Shown piece by piece: positions 9,481 to 20,151 of a stretch of 64,000 nt of DNA. Both the position numbers and the translations under genes were made by a program. This DNA is from Brienomyrus brachyistius (taxonomy: Eukaryota > Chordata > Actinopteri > Osteoglossiformes > Mormyridae). How positions within the stretch are numbered: position 1 is the stretch's first letter; every line of letters begins with the position of its first letter. Below the pieces are notes generated by a model. That model saw only the letters and a program-made list of their open reading frames with translations, did no database searches and was not told the DNA's origin. The stretch is from positions 1 to 64,000 of the forward strand of contig NW_026042791.1 in the NCBI RefSeq assembly GCF_023856365.1, given 5' to 3'.

Positions 9481-11469
9481 CTACAGGGAAGGAGGAGTGA
9501 TGGGAGTCCCGGTGGTGGCTAAGCGCGCGTGGGGAGAGGCGTCGTACTGTGAGGCTTCATGAACTTCCGATGGGGCAGTGCTGTCATACAGCGGGGAGCC
9601 TGAGAGGGGCACTGTGGCCGGGTGCGAGAGCCCTGGGTAATGAGTTGTAGAGCTGCGCAGTGTCACGATCGGGTACAAGCAGGCAGGCGATCGTGCGGGC
9701 AAGGCGTGCAAGGAGCAAGCGGACAGGCAAAAACGGGAGTTTAATTAGGAAGCGCGGACGGGGAAACATCTCACGCATACAAACATCAATGACAGACACT
9801 GGACTCAGGTAAGACACGGACTGAAATACACAGGACTGAGCAAATTAACTAGATACAGCTGGGTACAAATCGGGAGAAAACACGTGGGTAATCAGGGGGC
9901 GTGGCACACAGGAGGAGCGGACGAGCCGGGCATGACACGCAGGAACTGAGAGCCCAAGCTGTTGGACATTCCACTGGACTAGGAGACTGGGGTGAGTGAG
10001 GAGGAGCTCATTGACCACAAACTGGGATACTGGCTGTGTGTGAGCAATGGGGTGGAGATTAAGGAAAGACGTTAAATCAGCATGCAGTGTTGCCTGGAAA
10101 CAACAACAAATATACTAGTGTCACTGTACTAAAACAATATCAAAATAATGCCTATTTTTTATTCATTTTACTTGTAGAGTGCAAAGTACAAAGGAAAACA
10201 AAGAGTAACTATGGCGAAATAAATCAAAGCATGTCCCAGAATGATGGGCCTGAATGGATCAGGACAGAAGAAGGCGAAAGTCCTGTTAACGAGGTGAGAC
10301 GATGCAGACACAGGCCAGGATGTGGGTATAGGCGAGAACAAGAGGGAAGACGGGGGCCCGAGACTCAGCATGGGGACAGGTGGGGGAGGGGAGGCACGGG
10401 CTCACCTGGAGCTGCTCCCGGAGGTGCCGCTATGACTCATGGGTAACATGCCGGAATGGGACGGCACCTGTAGGCTGGACCAGTTGTCATGGGAGGGCAA
10501 CATGGACAGACAGGTAGACGAGCTGTCTGAATAAGCAGCTGCAAGTATAAAACAATAAATGAAGCAGGTATGTGGTGGGCAGTGTTACAGCGTCCTTAAT
10601 ATGGTCAATACAGAAAAGGCATGTTATCATGTTATGTATATACTGCCTCCAGTTACTTAATGCCTAACTTTAATACATTGATTGATTTGTTCACTGCTGC
10701 AGCCTGTGTCAACTTTCCTTTCAGACAGATGTAAAGTCCATTCTGTTTTTGTTCTGTGTAGTTTTTTTTGAACAGCATATGGCTGAATTCTGTTAAACCT
10801 CAGACTGAAGAAAATTGTGTTAATTGAAAAGCAAATATCAAAAACTCAGTCTGCAGGAATGTTTTTCTAAATATTTCTGTGGACTTTTGGAAATTTCACG
10901 AAATTCCATTGCTCCATTACATAAACACTGAGTGAGATTTCATTCCCATTACTGCAACGTATGAAGAGGATTATGACTTATTACTTTAGGTTATCGGACT
11001 GAGTGAGTTTTGGAAATTTGCTCTTCGATAACTGAAGCAGTGCTGTGAATGCAGAGGTTATATGCGTCGCATATCAACAGAACTGTATGTTTATGTCTTG
11101 TCTTAATTATTTTGATTAAATGTCTAACTATTCCCAATATGTGTGAACATACTTGGCCAAATAAAGCTGATTCTGATTCAGTCAGAGGGTAATCGTCGGT
11201 GTGCTGTACTATCGTGGTGACCCACACAGAGAGCTTAGGACCATGATTTCAGTGTGTGCTTGTGTGAGGGGACAGGCAGGGCGGCGGCTCACTGGGTGAT
11301 GCACTCCTGTGGGTATAGGGGCTGGGATAGGGGGCGGAGCAGTTACTCCTCAAGGAGGAGTAACAGTCACAGCCGTGGGGGGAGGAGAGGGAGAGGGTGC
11401 TCCCAAACTGGGGGTGTGGGTTTGATGAAGAGCAGAGAGACCCTGAGCCTGGGATGAACCAGCTGCCTA
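9481..11469 (-). pseudogene. tbxt: Brachyury (tbxt) C-terminal exons, truncated and interrupted by a solo LTR
   Basis: Brachyury is the T-box transcription factor of notochord and posterior mesoderm. Three consecutive exons follow the order of the vertebrate C-terminus. Exon A (11469-11293) reads GSWFIPGSGSLC and ends APYPSPYTHRSASP, with a GTGAGC donor. Exon B (10538-10406) reads AYSDSSSTCLSM and HDNWSSLQVP, with donor GTGAGC. Exon C (from 10033) starts QYPSLWSM and ends SPLYDSTAPS, SQYDASPHARL, TPITPPSL and a stop at 9481. Phases match across both junctions (1, then 2). An in-frame TAG at 9981-9979 and a solo LTR at 9661-9937 break exon C. No T-box DNA-binding exon was found upstream. Introns are retained, so it is not a processed copy; it is likely a decayed tbxt paralogue or a gene cut off by rearrangement. 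Confidence 0.85.
9661..9937 (-). mobile_element. Solo LTR inserted in the tbxt terminal exon
   Basis: The 277-bp block begins TGTCACGATCGGGTAC and ends GAGCCGGGCATGACA, the TGTCA...TGACA form of an LTR. It is flanked by a perfect 5-bp duplication CGCAG (9656-9660 and 9938-9942). It is clearly related to the 287-bp LTRs at 27882 and 30712 but more diverged, so it is older than that element. Minus orientation is assigned by analogy with that copy. Confidence 0.9.
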
Positions 11470-11947
11470 CTGAAACGAAAGCGGATAAAGACAGAAACTA
11501 GAACCTCAAACTAAACAACACAAACAACAATATCAAGTTATATTCAATCATTAAACCGTTATATATTTAATCTAAACAATAGTAATAAATATCGTTCCGA
11601 TTCAAAATATCATTTACGGGTGAATCTTATGACTTGCATTGGGAAACAGGAAACGGGCCAAGCTGCAGGGCCAGTTCAAAGGCATAGTGCGAGGCGCCCA
11701 GAAAGGGGGCGAGGTCTGGGCGGAGTCAGCTAAAGAAGAAAAAGGCCTGACCTTTTTCTGGATGCTGTGGACTGTGTTTGTGTGTGAGCTGCAGCTGCAT
11801 GTTCCTTACATTTTTTTTATTAACACCAGCACCGTGAGGTTTGGCCTGGACTGGGTCCTGTCCTGCACGGTTGAAGACATGTTGACTGATGGTCAGCCCG
11901 TGTTCTGTTGGATCCCACAGAAAGGAAATGGGAATCCCGTTTGGATC
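11470..11947. other. Intron or spacer upstream of the tbxt relic
   Basis: AT-rich to about 11630, then a GC-richer part with an open plus-strand stretch (about 11639-11956) of unknown nature. No T-box exon is visible on the minus strand. Confidence 0.4.
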
Positions 11948-12712
11948 GGATGCTGACAGTTGAAAAAAAACTCATGTCTGTGTGTTATGAAAGAATATCA
12001 ATAAATGTTTCCGAAAGGGGATGACTCATTTGGTAATTATTTACGGCTTATGTTATGGCTGAGAAATTTACAGTCTTTACTAAAGTCTGACTTCTTTCGA
12101 GTCACCTTTAATATAGATTGGACACTCTCTATGCTATGTACAATACTTATATAGATGGTACATGTTTACTTGCTTGCACAGATGGTTGATTAGGTAATTA
12201 GTGTAAGTGTGTGTGTGTGTGTGTGTGTGTCCAATCGCATGTATGTCCAAGGTCCATAGTAAGTAATATACACTGATCAAGAGATGCCTGAAAGTGGATG
12301 AAAGAGGACATTAGTGGGTGTATCACTTAGTGTAACGGGTGCAGGAAAATGAGCAGGACTGCAAGCCATATAATGACCCACTGTCCTTATCTAGCTCTTA
12401 ATACAGTATGCATACAGTGATGTATCTACAATGGACAGCTACTATAAGCAGATAGCACAGTACAGGTGCTTAATCTGTATGCTATTTCCATCCATCCATT
12501 GTCCAAACCGCTTATCCTACTGGGTCACAGGGGGTCCGGAGTCTATCCCGGAATCAATGGGCACGAGGCAGGGAAGAACCCAGGATGGGGGGCCAGCCCA
12601 TCACAGCTCACACTCACACACCATTCACTCACACATGCACACCTACGGGCAATTTAGCTACTCCAATTAGCCTCAGCATGTTTTTGGACTGTGGGGGGAA
12701 ACCGGAGGAAAC
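11948..12712 (+). repeat. Left arm of a large inverted duplication
   Basis: This arm reads, with scattered substitutions and small indels, as the reverse complement of 13845-14598. Shared marks include GGATGCTGACAGTTG at the outer edge, a TG/CA microsatellite and the tail half of a SINE at the inner edge. The outer edge coincides with the sequence following the Ginger-like integrase C-terminus on the right arm, so this arm looks like an inverted copy of the right one. Confidence 0.85.
12488..12712 (-). repeat. tRNA-derived SINE, copy 1 (truncated)
   Basis: A CATC tail on the left is followed by the body with AAACCGCTTATCCTACTGGG. The tRNA-like head is missing because the copy ends at the inner breakpoint of the inverted duplication. 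Confidence 0.85.
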
Positions 12713-13722
12713 TAGCAGCTTTGTGTGGTAATTGTTTGTATTAAAAATACATTGGATCAAGTCAAATTATTTTTATGAAGAATTAACATCTAAAAGCTGC
12801 TAGTAGACCGTGGGAAAATAATTTTTCTATTTTCTTGCTGCCATCTCGTGGCCAAAAGTAGGTATTGCAATTTCCATCATATGTAAGAGGGCCTGCCCAT
12901 CAGAGTAATGTACATCCTGTGACATGTATTGACTATCAAGACAAACTGAAACACGGTGTATTAGGCTGTCAATGAGTACTGGACTAGGGTGAAAAACTGC
13001 CTGATAATCTACCTATTAACTAGAAGAGTACAAACTGGAGACGGATCCCCTAATACAGAGGGATTAACGTCTGTGCCACATCCAGAACCATTCAGTGTAG
13101 GAGTCTGGTGGTTCTACTGGATACTGACAAGTACCCAGCCCCTTTGTTCCCTCTGATAATCATCAGTCCTCCTCTGAATGCCTTCACCACTCTATTCCTG
13201 AATAGGTACACATTTAAATATGCTAGCAAGATCAAGGTATTGGGATAACTGTTAGGTTCGCTGTTAAGAGAGTTGCAGTGAAAACCATCATACACAGTGG
13301 CCCTTTCTGGATAAGATTACCTCCCTCTGATCTAACAGGTCAAGATCAAAGCAAGGTGCATTGCAATGTCTGACACCCAGCACACTACAGCATATAAAAT
13401 ACAGGTATCCATCGCCTTCCGCATTTGGAACCAGGACCACTTGTTGCAAGTCAATTTGGGCGTATCTCAAGTTATACGAGAGAGGCAAGACATTAAGGAC
13501 AGTATACACAGTACTGAAATAATAATGTACATATTAAACCACAGCACTTAATAAACAGATACTGCACTTACATTTCACAAAAAAAAAATAAAGCACAGAT
13601 TGCACTAAGAAATCAAAAGATGCATGTGCTAGCAAACAGTGGGAGCTGAGGAAGAAGCAGTGGTGAAATACTTTATTGTACAGTACAGTAAGTTTCTTTT
13701 TATAGAATGAAATAGCATACAG
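12713..13722. other. Spacer between the inverted arms; no gene recognised
   Basis: Unique-looking sequence with several short open stretches on both strands and none recognisable. The 14 bases before 13723 form the left target duplication of SINE copy 2. Confidence 0.45.
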
Positions 13723-14071
13723 GGGGCGGCATGGTGGTGCAGTGGTTAGCACTGTTGCCTCACACCTCTGGGACCCGGGTTCGAGTCTCTGCCTGGGTCA
13801 CATGGGTGTGGAGTTTGCATGTTCTCCCCATGTCGTCGTGGGGTTTCCTCCCGCAGTCCAAGAATATGCTGAGAATATGCTGAGGCTAACTGGAGTTACT
13901 AAATTGCCCGTAGGTATGCATGTATGAGTGAATAGTGTGTGAGTGTGCCCTGTGATGGGCTGGCTCCCCATCCTGGGTTGTTCCCTGCCTCGTGCCCATT
14001 GCTTCCGGGATAGGCTCCAGACCCCCCACGACCCAGTAGGATAAGCGGTTTGGACAATGGATGGATGGATG
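13723..14071 (+). repeat. tRNA-derived SINE, copy 2, full length with target duplication
   Basis: The head resembles a tRNA, with an A-box-like GTGCAGTGGTTAGCAC and a B box GGGTTCGAGTC, followed by the unrelated body and a GGAT tail. A perfect 14-bp target duplication GAAATAGCATACAG flanks it (13709-13722 and 14072-14085), typical of LINE-mediated insertion. Confidence 0.9.
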
Positions 14072-14598
14072 GAAATAGCATACAGATCTTATAAGCACCT
14101 GTACTGTGCTATCTGCTCATAGTAGCTGTCCATTGTAGATACATCACTGTATGCATACTGTATTAAGAGCTAGACAAGGGTCATTATATGGCTTGCAGTC
14201 CTGCTCATTTTCCTGCACGCGTTACACTAAGTGATACACCCACTAATGTCCTCTTTTATCCACTTTCGGGCATCTCTTGATCAGTGTATATTATTTACTA
14301 TGGACCTTGGACATACATGCGATTGAACGCACACACACACTTACACTAATTACCTAATCATCCATCTGTGCAAGCAGGTAAACATTTACCATCTATGTAA
14401 GTATTGCACATTGCATAGAGAGTGTCCAATCTATATTAAAGGTGACTCAAAAGAAGTCAGACTTCAGTAAAGACTGTAAATTGGCAGCCATAACATAAGC
14501 CGTAAATAATTACCAAATGAGTCATCCCCTTTCGGAAACATTTATTGATATTCTTTCATAACACACAGACATGAGTTTTTTTTCAACTGTCAGCATCC
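13845..14598 (-). repeat. Right arm of a large inverted duplication
   Basis: Partner of 11948-12712. Because the right arm holds the SINE with both target duplications and continues into the integrase coding relic, it is probably the source arm and the left arm the inverted copy. Confidence 0.85.
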
Positions 14599-14685
14599 TT
14601 CTCGATTGTCAGAAGCTCTGCGCTAGAGGGAGGTTTACTGGTCTTATACTCTTCTGGCACCTTGTGTGATTCCTGACTTGGGACA

Positions 14686-15640
14686 TCAGTTTGGCTCCTT
14701 CTGTATGTGGTTTACATTGTATTTGTTCTTTAAAGTTGCCCCTTCAGAATTAGACAGTGTAACCAGCTTGCCACATATTGCCTGGATGACATAAGGTCCG
14801 GTAAAATCCGGTTCCGTTCTTCCTCCTTTCCGTCCCCGCTTCCTCATGTTGAACAGAAGCGCCTCATCTCCAACATGATAAACTGTGTTTTGGTACCTCT
14901 TTTGTATTCGTTTACCACATGCCTGCTTCTGTTTTTCCTGTGACTAGGAGATGTTTTCAGCTGTTGTTGCTTATTGTCTCAACTACTTTATTTTTTTCAT
15001 CAAAAAACGTGCCGTAGCTTTTCTCATCGGGAAGAATAATTGTGGAAAGCTGAAGTGGAAAAACATTCATAGCAAATTATTATTATTCACAGATCATTAT
15101 AAAGAGTCATTTTCTAAAAGCATTAAGAACAATGTAATTTGCTGTTTCAAGATATGTTTTTAAATAACTACTTGTCAGTCATAAGAAACTCTTCAACACA
15201 CATGATCCGATCTTGCCACAAATCATTTTTAATCTCACTTTTGTTGCCAGCAGTTCAGACATTAATGGCTGTGTGTTGAGTTATTTTGAGGGGACATCAA
15301 ATTTACACCATTATACAAGCTGTACACTGATTACTTTACATTCTATCAGAGTTTCATATCTTTAACGTTGTCCCTTGAAAAGATATAATAAAATATTTAC
15401 AAAAATGTGTGGGGTGTACTCACTTTTGTGAGATACTGTATATTAAGGGATTGATTGTCAATAATATCAGTAATTCCTGATGTAATGTTAAAAGAATAGA
15501 GCCTGTCTCACACAGTTCTAAAACAACCTCAAAAACAGACTTACCATTTTATGTCATCATTCGTTTTCTCATCCAGGCCATTGGTTTGGGGATGATATGC
15601 AGCAGTGATCAACGGCAGAACAGGGGCTCTGAACGCAGTA
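14686..15640 (-). pseudogene. Ginger-like or Gypsy-like integrase remnant
   Basis: Integrases of Ginger DNA transposons derive from retroelement integrases. The C-terminal part (14946-14686) is open and reads VGDEALLFNMRKRGRKGGR, then DFTGPYVIQAI, then NKYNVNHIQ before a stop. Upstream, at about 15610-15545, is the catalytic-Glu region AYHPQTNGLDEKTN. The two pieces are separated by a Tc1-type fragment (15235-15438) and other sequence, and the first catalytic residues are absent. The basic GRKGGR stretch and the FTGPY motif favour Ginger-like elements of fish, though Gypsy remains possible. Confidence 0.65.
15235..15438 (-). mobile_element. Tc1-type terminal fragment
   Basis: Reading the minus strand from 15438, the sequence begins with an ACAGTATCTCACAAAAGTG-type end bordered by TA. 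This is the terminal form of a fish Tc1-like element. About 200 bp of one end remain and no partner end was found. Confidence 0.55.
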
Positions 15641-17950
15641 TGGATTAAAAAGGAATTAACCATCTCTCTCAATATAAAATTAGGATCATTTATTCTCTAC
15701 AGAGGCCCCCATAGAATAGTGCATCCATCCCCTCACTCATGTTTAGACAGACGTAAGGCAACAGGCCAATGACATTCAGAACAGCAACAACATCAACAAT
15801 TGTACAGCTAGTTTTAAAATTTAATAAAAAAGACAAACCAATTAGGTAATATTAATGAAATTATTAAAATGTGCAGATTAATAGTCAGAAATAATTTGCG
15901 ATTTTAAGAGCGGAAAGGATACATTAAAACTCAATTACATTTATCCCTTAATAATATAAAAAGGTTTTTGAATTTTACATCATGATAAATGCGAACTATA
16001 TGTGATTACTAATTACTGTTGACTAATTTCCTGTCTGGACGTTTCCCTCCTCATTGTTAAAAGTCATTATATGTCTGGGTGCCAGTCAGTGGAAGCACAC
16101 AGACATGTTGGCCAGCTGTCATATTCATTCAGCACCAGCCCATCAAGTAGAGAATTCAGCACCACGGACAGTGACCTGTGTTACAATGACATCAGGTCAT
16201 TGGCTCTAAATATTTTTCTAGAAATAACTAAATGGCTCTATTGTAGAAATTTCCAGCCAGAGTCTTGTGGTGCGTTCGTTTTTCTCTCGGAACTTGGAAA
16301 TTCCAAATTGGGTGACATCACATCCAACAATCTCCCGTTCAAGCTAGCACAACTCGGAACAAACATGGCTGCCTCCATGAATACGCTGCTGTGTTGTTGC
16401 TTTATATTTTAGCAGTTATGGAGTAAGATTATTATTTCAGACAAATAAACAAGAAACAGGAACTAGTCAAACCACATTAAAAGCTTTATAAAGTATTTTA
16501 GTACATTCATAGCGATATTCTTTTTTCGAGAGGCAAACAAACTACAAACAAACCAAAAACACTAACAAGTCTGGTAAAAATCTGATATTGCATGTTAGGA
16601 TACTGTTTACGGTCACAATATGGTATTCTCTAAATCGAACACGTGCAATTACATTAATAATTACTAATAATTATAAATAATAATAATAATAAATGGGCGG
16701 TATGGTCGTGCACTGGTTAGCACTGTTGCCTCACACCTCTGGGACCCAGGTTCAAATCTCCGCCTGGGTCACATGTGTGTGGAGTTTGCATGTTCTCCCC
16801 ATGTCGTCGTGGGGTTTCCTCCGGGTACTCCGGTTCCCCCCCACAGTCCAAAAACATGCTGAGGCTAATTGGACTTGCTAAATTGCCCGTAGGAATGCAT
16901 GTGAGAGTGCATGGTGTGTGTGAGTGTGCCCTGCGATGGGCTGGCCCCCCATCCTGGGTTGTTCCCAGCCTCGTGCCCATTGCTTCCGGGATAGGCTCCG
17001 GACCCCCCGTGACCCAGTAGGATAAGCAGTTTGGAAAATGGATGGATGGGATAATAATAAATTTAACAAAATAAACATTTTTAAGGATTTGTAAAATAGA
17101 ATTAATGTTGAGTGTGTAAGCCGCCATGTTGAAATTACGTCACAGGGGCAACTCGGACAAGAAGATTCTGTCAGACATTAACGTCATAAAAGAGGCGTTT
17201 CTAATGGGAAGTGATGTTTTTCGTGACGTTTTTGTCCGAGTTGGAGTGAAATAATCAAACGCAGCATGTGTTCCTATTTGAAGAGAATATTCTATTTTTA
17301 TTCTAAGGAACTACAGAAAATCAGCTCTGCATGTGATCTCCCCTTTACTGCTCGAGCAGGGCACACGCACATCAACAAGTGTCAAGGCAGCAAGTGCATG
17401 CAAACAACTTCTCAGGACGGTTACAGTATAGGACCTTCAGAAAGAGCCAGACTGCGGCGTCATTCAGAGATTCCATTGTCTAAGGCTTGCACTAAAACAT
17501 TACAGCATATTTAAACAAAGTAGCATGGCACCTGTGTCAGAATCCCTCCCTGCCTTGTTCTGTTCTCTCTTTGTTGTCCCCATTTAGCCAGCACATGTCA
17601 CTGGCCATCCTGACTCCTCTTTTGATTGTGGGTTTTAAGGATATCAGTGGGTCTGTGTTTTCATAATTGTCCCCCAGGCCACCATGCTGCTCAGCCCTTG
17701 ATTCCAACTACAGTTGCAATCAGGTGGTTCTCAATCTACTAGGACTGTATAACAGGATTGGCCACCTGTTCTACCTTTACTCGTTCAGCCGCATTCATGA
17801 GTCTGGCCTATAGGTTATTCAAATTTTGTCCTGCCAAATTTACCGGACAGGAGGTGGACACTGCAAATGAATGTGTGAATACTCCAATACCTACATCTTT
17901 ACAAGTTACCTGAAGTGGTTTGGTAAATGATTGTGAGGTTGGAAGTCCTT
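15607..17950 (+). repeat. Unclassified interspersed repeat, copy A (interrupted)
   Basis: Segment 15607-16262 matches 35507-36095 closely. The match resumes at about 17267 with the sequence that follows in the copy at 35.5 kb, and 17267-17950 also matches the reverse strand at 38755-39560. The gap 16263-17264 is a later insertion with weak inverted ends (GTGCGTTCGTTTTT on the left) that itself contains SINE copy 3. A plus-strand open segment (MSGCQSVEAHRH onward, then TTDSDLCY) is kept in more than one copy. No known domain was recognised. Confidence 0.7.
16695..17051 (+). repeat. tRNA-derived SINE, copy 3
   Basis: Same family as the copy at 13723, with head, body and GGAT tail. It is inserted in a TAA-repeat stretch, so its target duplication cannot be told from the microsatellite. 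Confidence 0.85.
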
Positions 17951-18548
17951 CTTGATGTCTGTTTGCAGCTCATCCACCAGCAACTGCACGAGTTGTCGCT
18001 CCCAGAGGGAATCCCACTCTCGGTCCGCTGGAGGGTCCATCTCACTGTAGCTGGAGTATGTTTCCATCAGTCACTTGGCGTGGGGCTCACAGAATTTACC
18101 AGGCTCCTGTTTAATCTGACGCACCTTAGTCCAGTCCATGCATCTGGGGAACTTCTCTGAAAATCTCTGGCAGATTCTTTGCAGCTATACTTGATATTGG
18201 GTACTTGCCGCAACTAAGTAATGGGTTGTTGAATCAAAGTCCCGTTCCATGTCAAAAATAACCCCATTTTAGGGTTTTGTTAAACAACTGGTCTAATTTG
18301 GATGCAGAGGTTCTGCACGGAAGGCCCAGTCTCTGAAGGGCTGTGGCATAGCGAGGCCTGTTCTGCCTGGAATCCGGCAGGTCACTGGCAACATCCCCCA
18401 ACTCCTTCATCTATAAGGTCGGGAAACCAGAACGTTTACTCCCCCTTATGGATAAGGACATACCAACGTTGGGGCAACTCCTGCTGCCTGAGTCTTCAAC
18501 CAAGTCCAAAACAAAAGTATACAATGTTAGGAAGGGTAATTCAATGGT
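17951..18548. other. No gene recognised
   Basis: Unannotated sequence between the repeat family and the LINE. Open stretches are short and match nothing recognised. Confidence 0.4.
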
Positions 18549-20091
18549 ATGAGACTGAAACTAGAAACTGTAAATCGGATGGAGTTAAATAGCAATACTG
18601 TGGAAGAGGCATGGGAATTTTTTAAAAGCACATTGTTGCAAGTGCAAAAGAACTTCATACCCGTTTCCAGAAAAACTAAATCTAGGAAACTGCAACCAAG
18701 CTGGTGTCATGACCTGCTTGTACGATCCTCGTGTGTGCCACGCCCCCTCATTAACCATGTGTGCTGCCCCGATTGTAACCAGCTGTTTTCTGTCAGTTTG
18801 AGTAGTCCTGTGTATTTAGTCCACATTCAAGTCTGTTTCCCCAGTCCTGTCATTGAAATCTCTCGCTGTTGGTACCTGTTTTCATCAATAAACCCTCATT
18901 CCCGACTCTCCGTTTCCCGGATCCTTGATTCCTCGCTTCCTGCCTGTTCGTCCAGCACGCGATGTCACAGGTGGTTTACTACGAAAATTAAGAATAAAGT
19001 CAGGAGCAAAAGGGCTTTCTTCCACAAATGGAAATTAACTAATGATTTCAAAATAAAGCAGGAGTATCTAAGTCTACAGGTTTAGTTAATAACAGTTATA
19101 AGGATGACGTTAAAAGTTTCTTCCAATATTTTAACTCCGAAAGAGCTCTAAAAGCTGAAAATCACTCATTTGCAGGATAGTAAGGGCCTTATAATTGAAA
19201 ATGAAATTGATATAAATGAGTTTAATGATTATTTTACAATGGCTGTTCACAGTAGAATAGCTTACCACCATTTAGTACAAATACAACGATGTCTATGACC
19301 AATATATGTATAACTGAGGCTGATGTGGTACAAAGCCTAGCTAAGCTCAAAATAAATAAATCGCAAGGCCCTGATGGCATCTTATCTATAGTTTTAAAAG
19401 AGATGAGGGGTATTATTAGCCAACCTTTAACTTTACTATTCCAGAAATCATTATCTGCTGGTGTGGTATCTTCTGATTGATGTTAGATCATGTCTCATGT
19501 CCAGAGAGGCTACAACAGGATCTGGATTTAATTAGCGACTGGGCTCATACGTGGCAGATGAAATTTAACATAGATAAATATAAGGTAATCCATGCAGGGA
19601 GCAGAAATATAGTAAATATAGTAAAGTACAGATATTTTATGGGTTCCACTGAAATAAAGGTAGCTGATTACGAGAAAGATCTCGGTGTGTATGTTGATAC
19701 TTCCATGTCCCACTCTTGCCAGTGTGGGGAAGCATTAAAAAAAGGCAAAAGGATGTTGGATTAAACTCCACACACCTAGAGATGTAAGTCAAGAGAAGTG
19801 ATGCTACGATTATATAATTCCTTGGTAAGATCCCACCTAGAATACTGTGTGCAGGTTTGGTCACCATACCTTCAGAAGGACATTGCTGCCTTGGAAAAGG
19901 TGCAACGTAGGATGACTAGAATGATTCCTGCACTTAGAGGAATGTCTTATGAGGAGAGGTTCGCTGAGCTGAATCTGTTTAGCCTCAAGCAAAGGAGACT
20001 ATGGGGGGACATGATCCAGGTATATAAGATTCTAACAGGTCGGGATGCTGTTCAGCCAAATGACCATTTCAATATTAATTTAAAATACTAG
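18549..20091 (+). pseudogene. CR1/Jockey-like LINE ORF2 remnant
   Basis: ORF2 of such elements carries endonuclease and reverse transcriptase. Visible pieces are a linker (about 18549-18704 and resuming at 18975), the RT start KLKINKSQGPDGI at about 19348, and the later RT and thumb region with WQMKFNIDKYKVIHAG at about 19550 and DLGVYVDTSMSHS at about 19679. The C-terminal SHLEYCVQVWSPYLQKDI is at about 19830 and GDMIQVYKIL at about 20010. The central RT region with the catalytic YADD-type motif is deleted between about 19470 and 19490. Stops and frame changes are many. A solo LTR splits the first piece. Confidence 0.8.
18705..18969 (+). mobile_element. Solo LTR nested in the LINE
   Basis: The 265-bp block runs from TGTCATGACC to GATGTCACA and carries CAATAAA near 18888. 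It interrupts a LINE codon series that reads through if removed (QPSW joins FTTKIK). Flanking 5-mers GCTGG (18700-18704) and GGTGG (18970-18974) differ at one base, as expected of an aged target duplication. It shares the TGCCACGCCCCCT box with the LTRs at 9661 and 27882 but is more distant. Confidence 0.8.
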
Positions 20092-20151
20092 AACTCGTGG
20101 CCATAGTGGAAATTAGCTGGAGAACATTTAAAAATGAATCTGAGGAAGCAC

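Noticed and set aside
11639..11956. 105-codon plus-strand frame next to the tbxt relic
   Set aside because: It matches nothing recognised. On the opposite strand a short frame starting MSST was considered as a tbxt first exon, but it stops after about 24 codons without T-box sequence.
12431..12670. Open frames in SINE bodies (also at 13886-14098, 16717-17127, 23417-23715 and 45169-45515)
   Set aside because: Both strands of the SINE family contain recurring open frames; they are repeat sequence and not genes.
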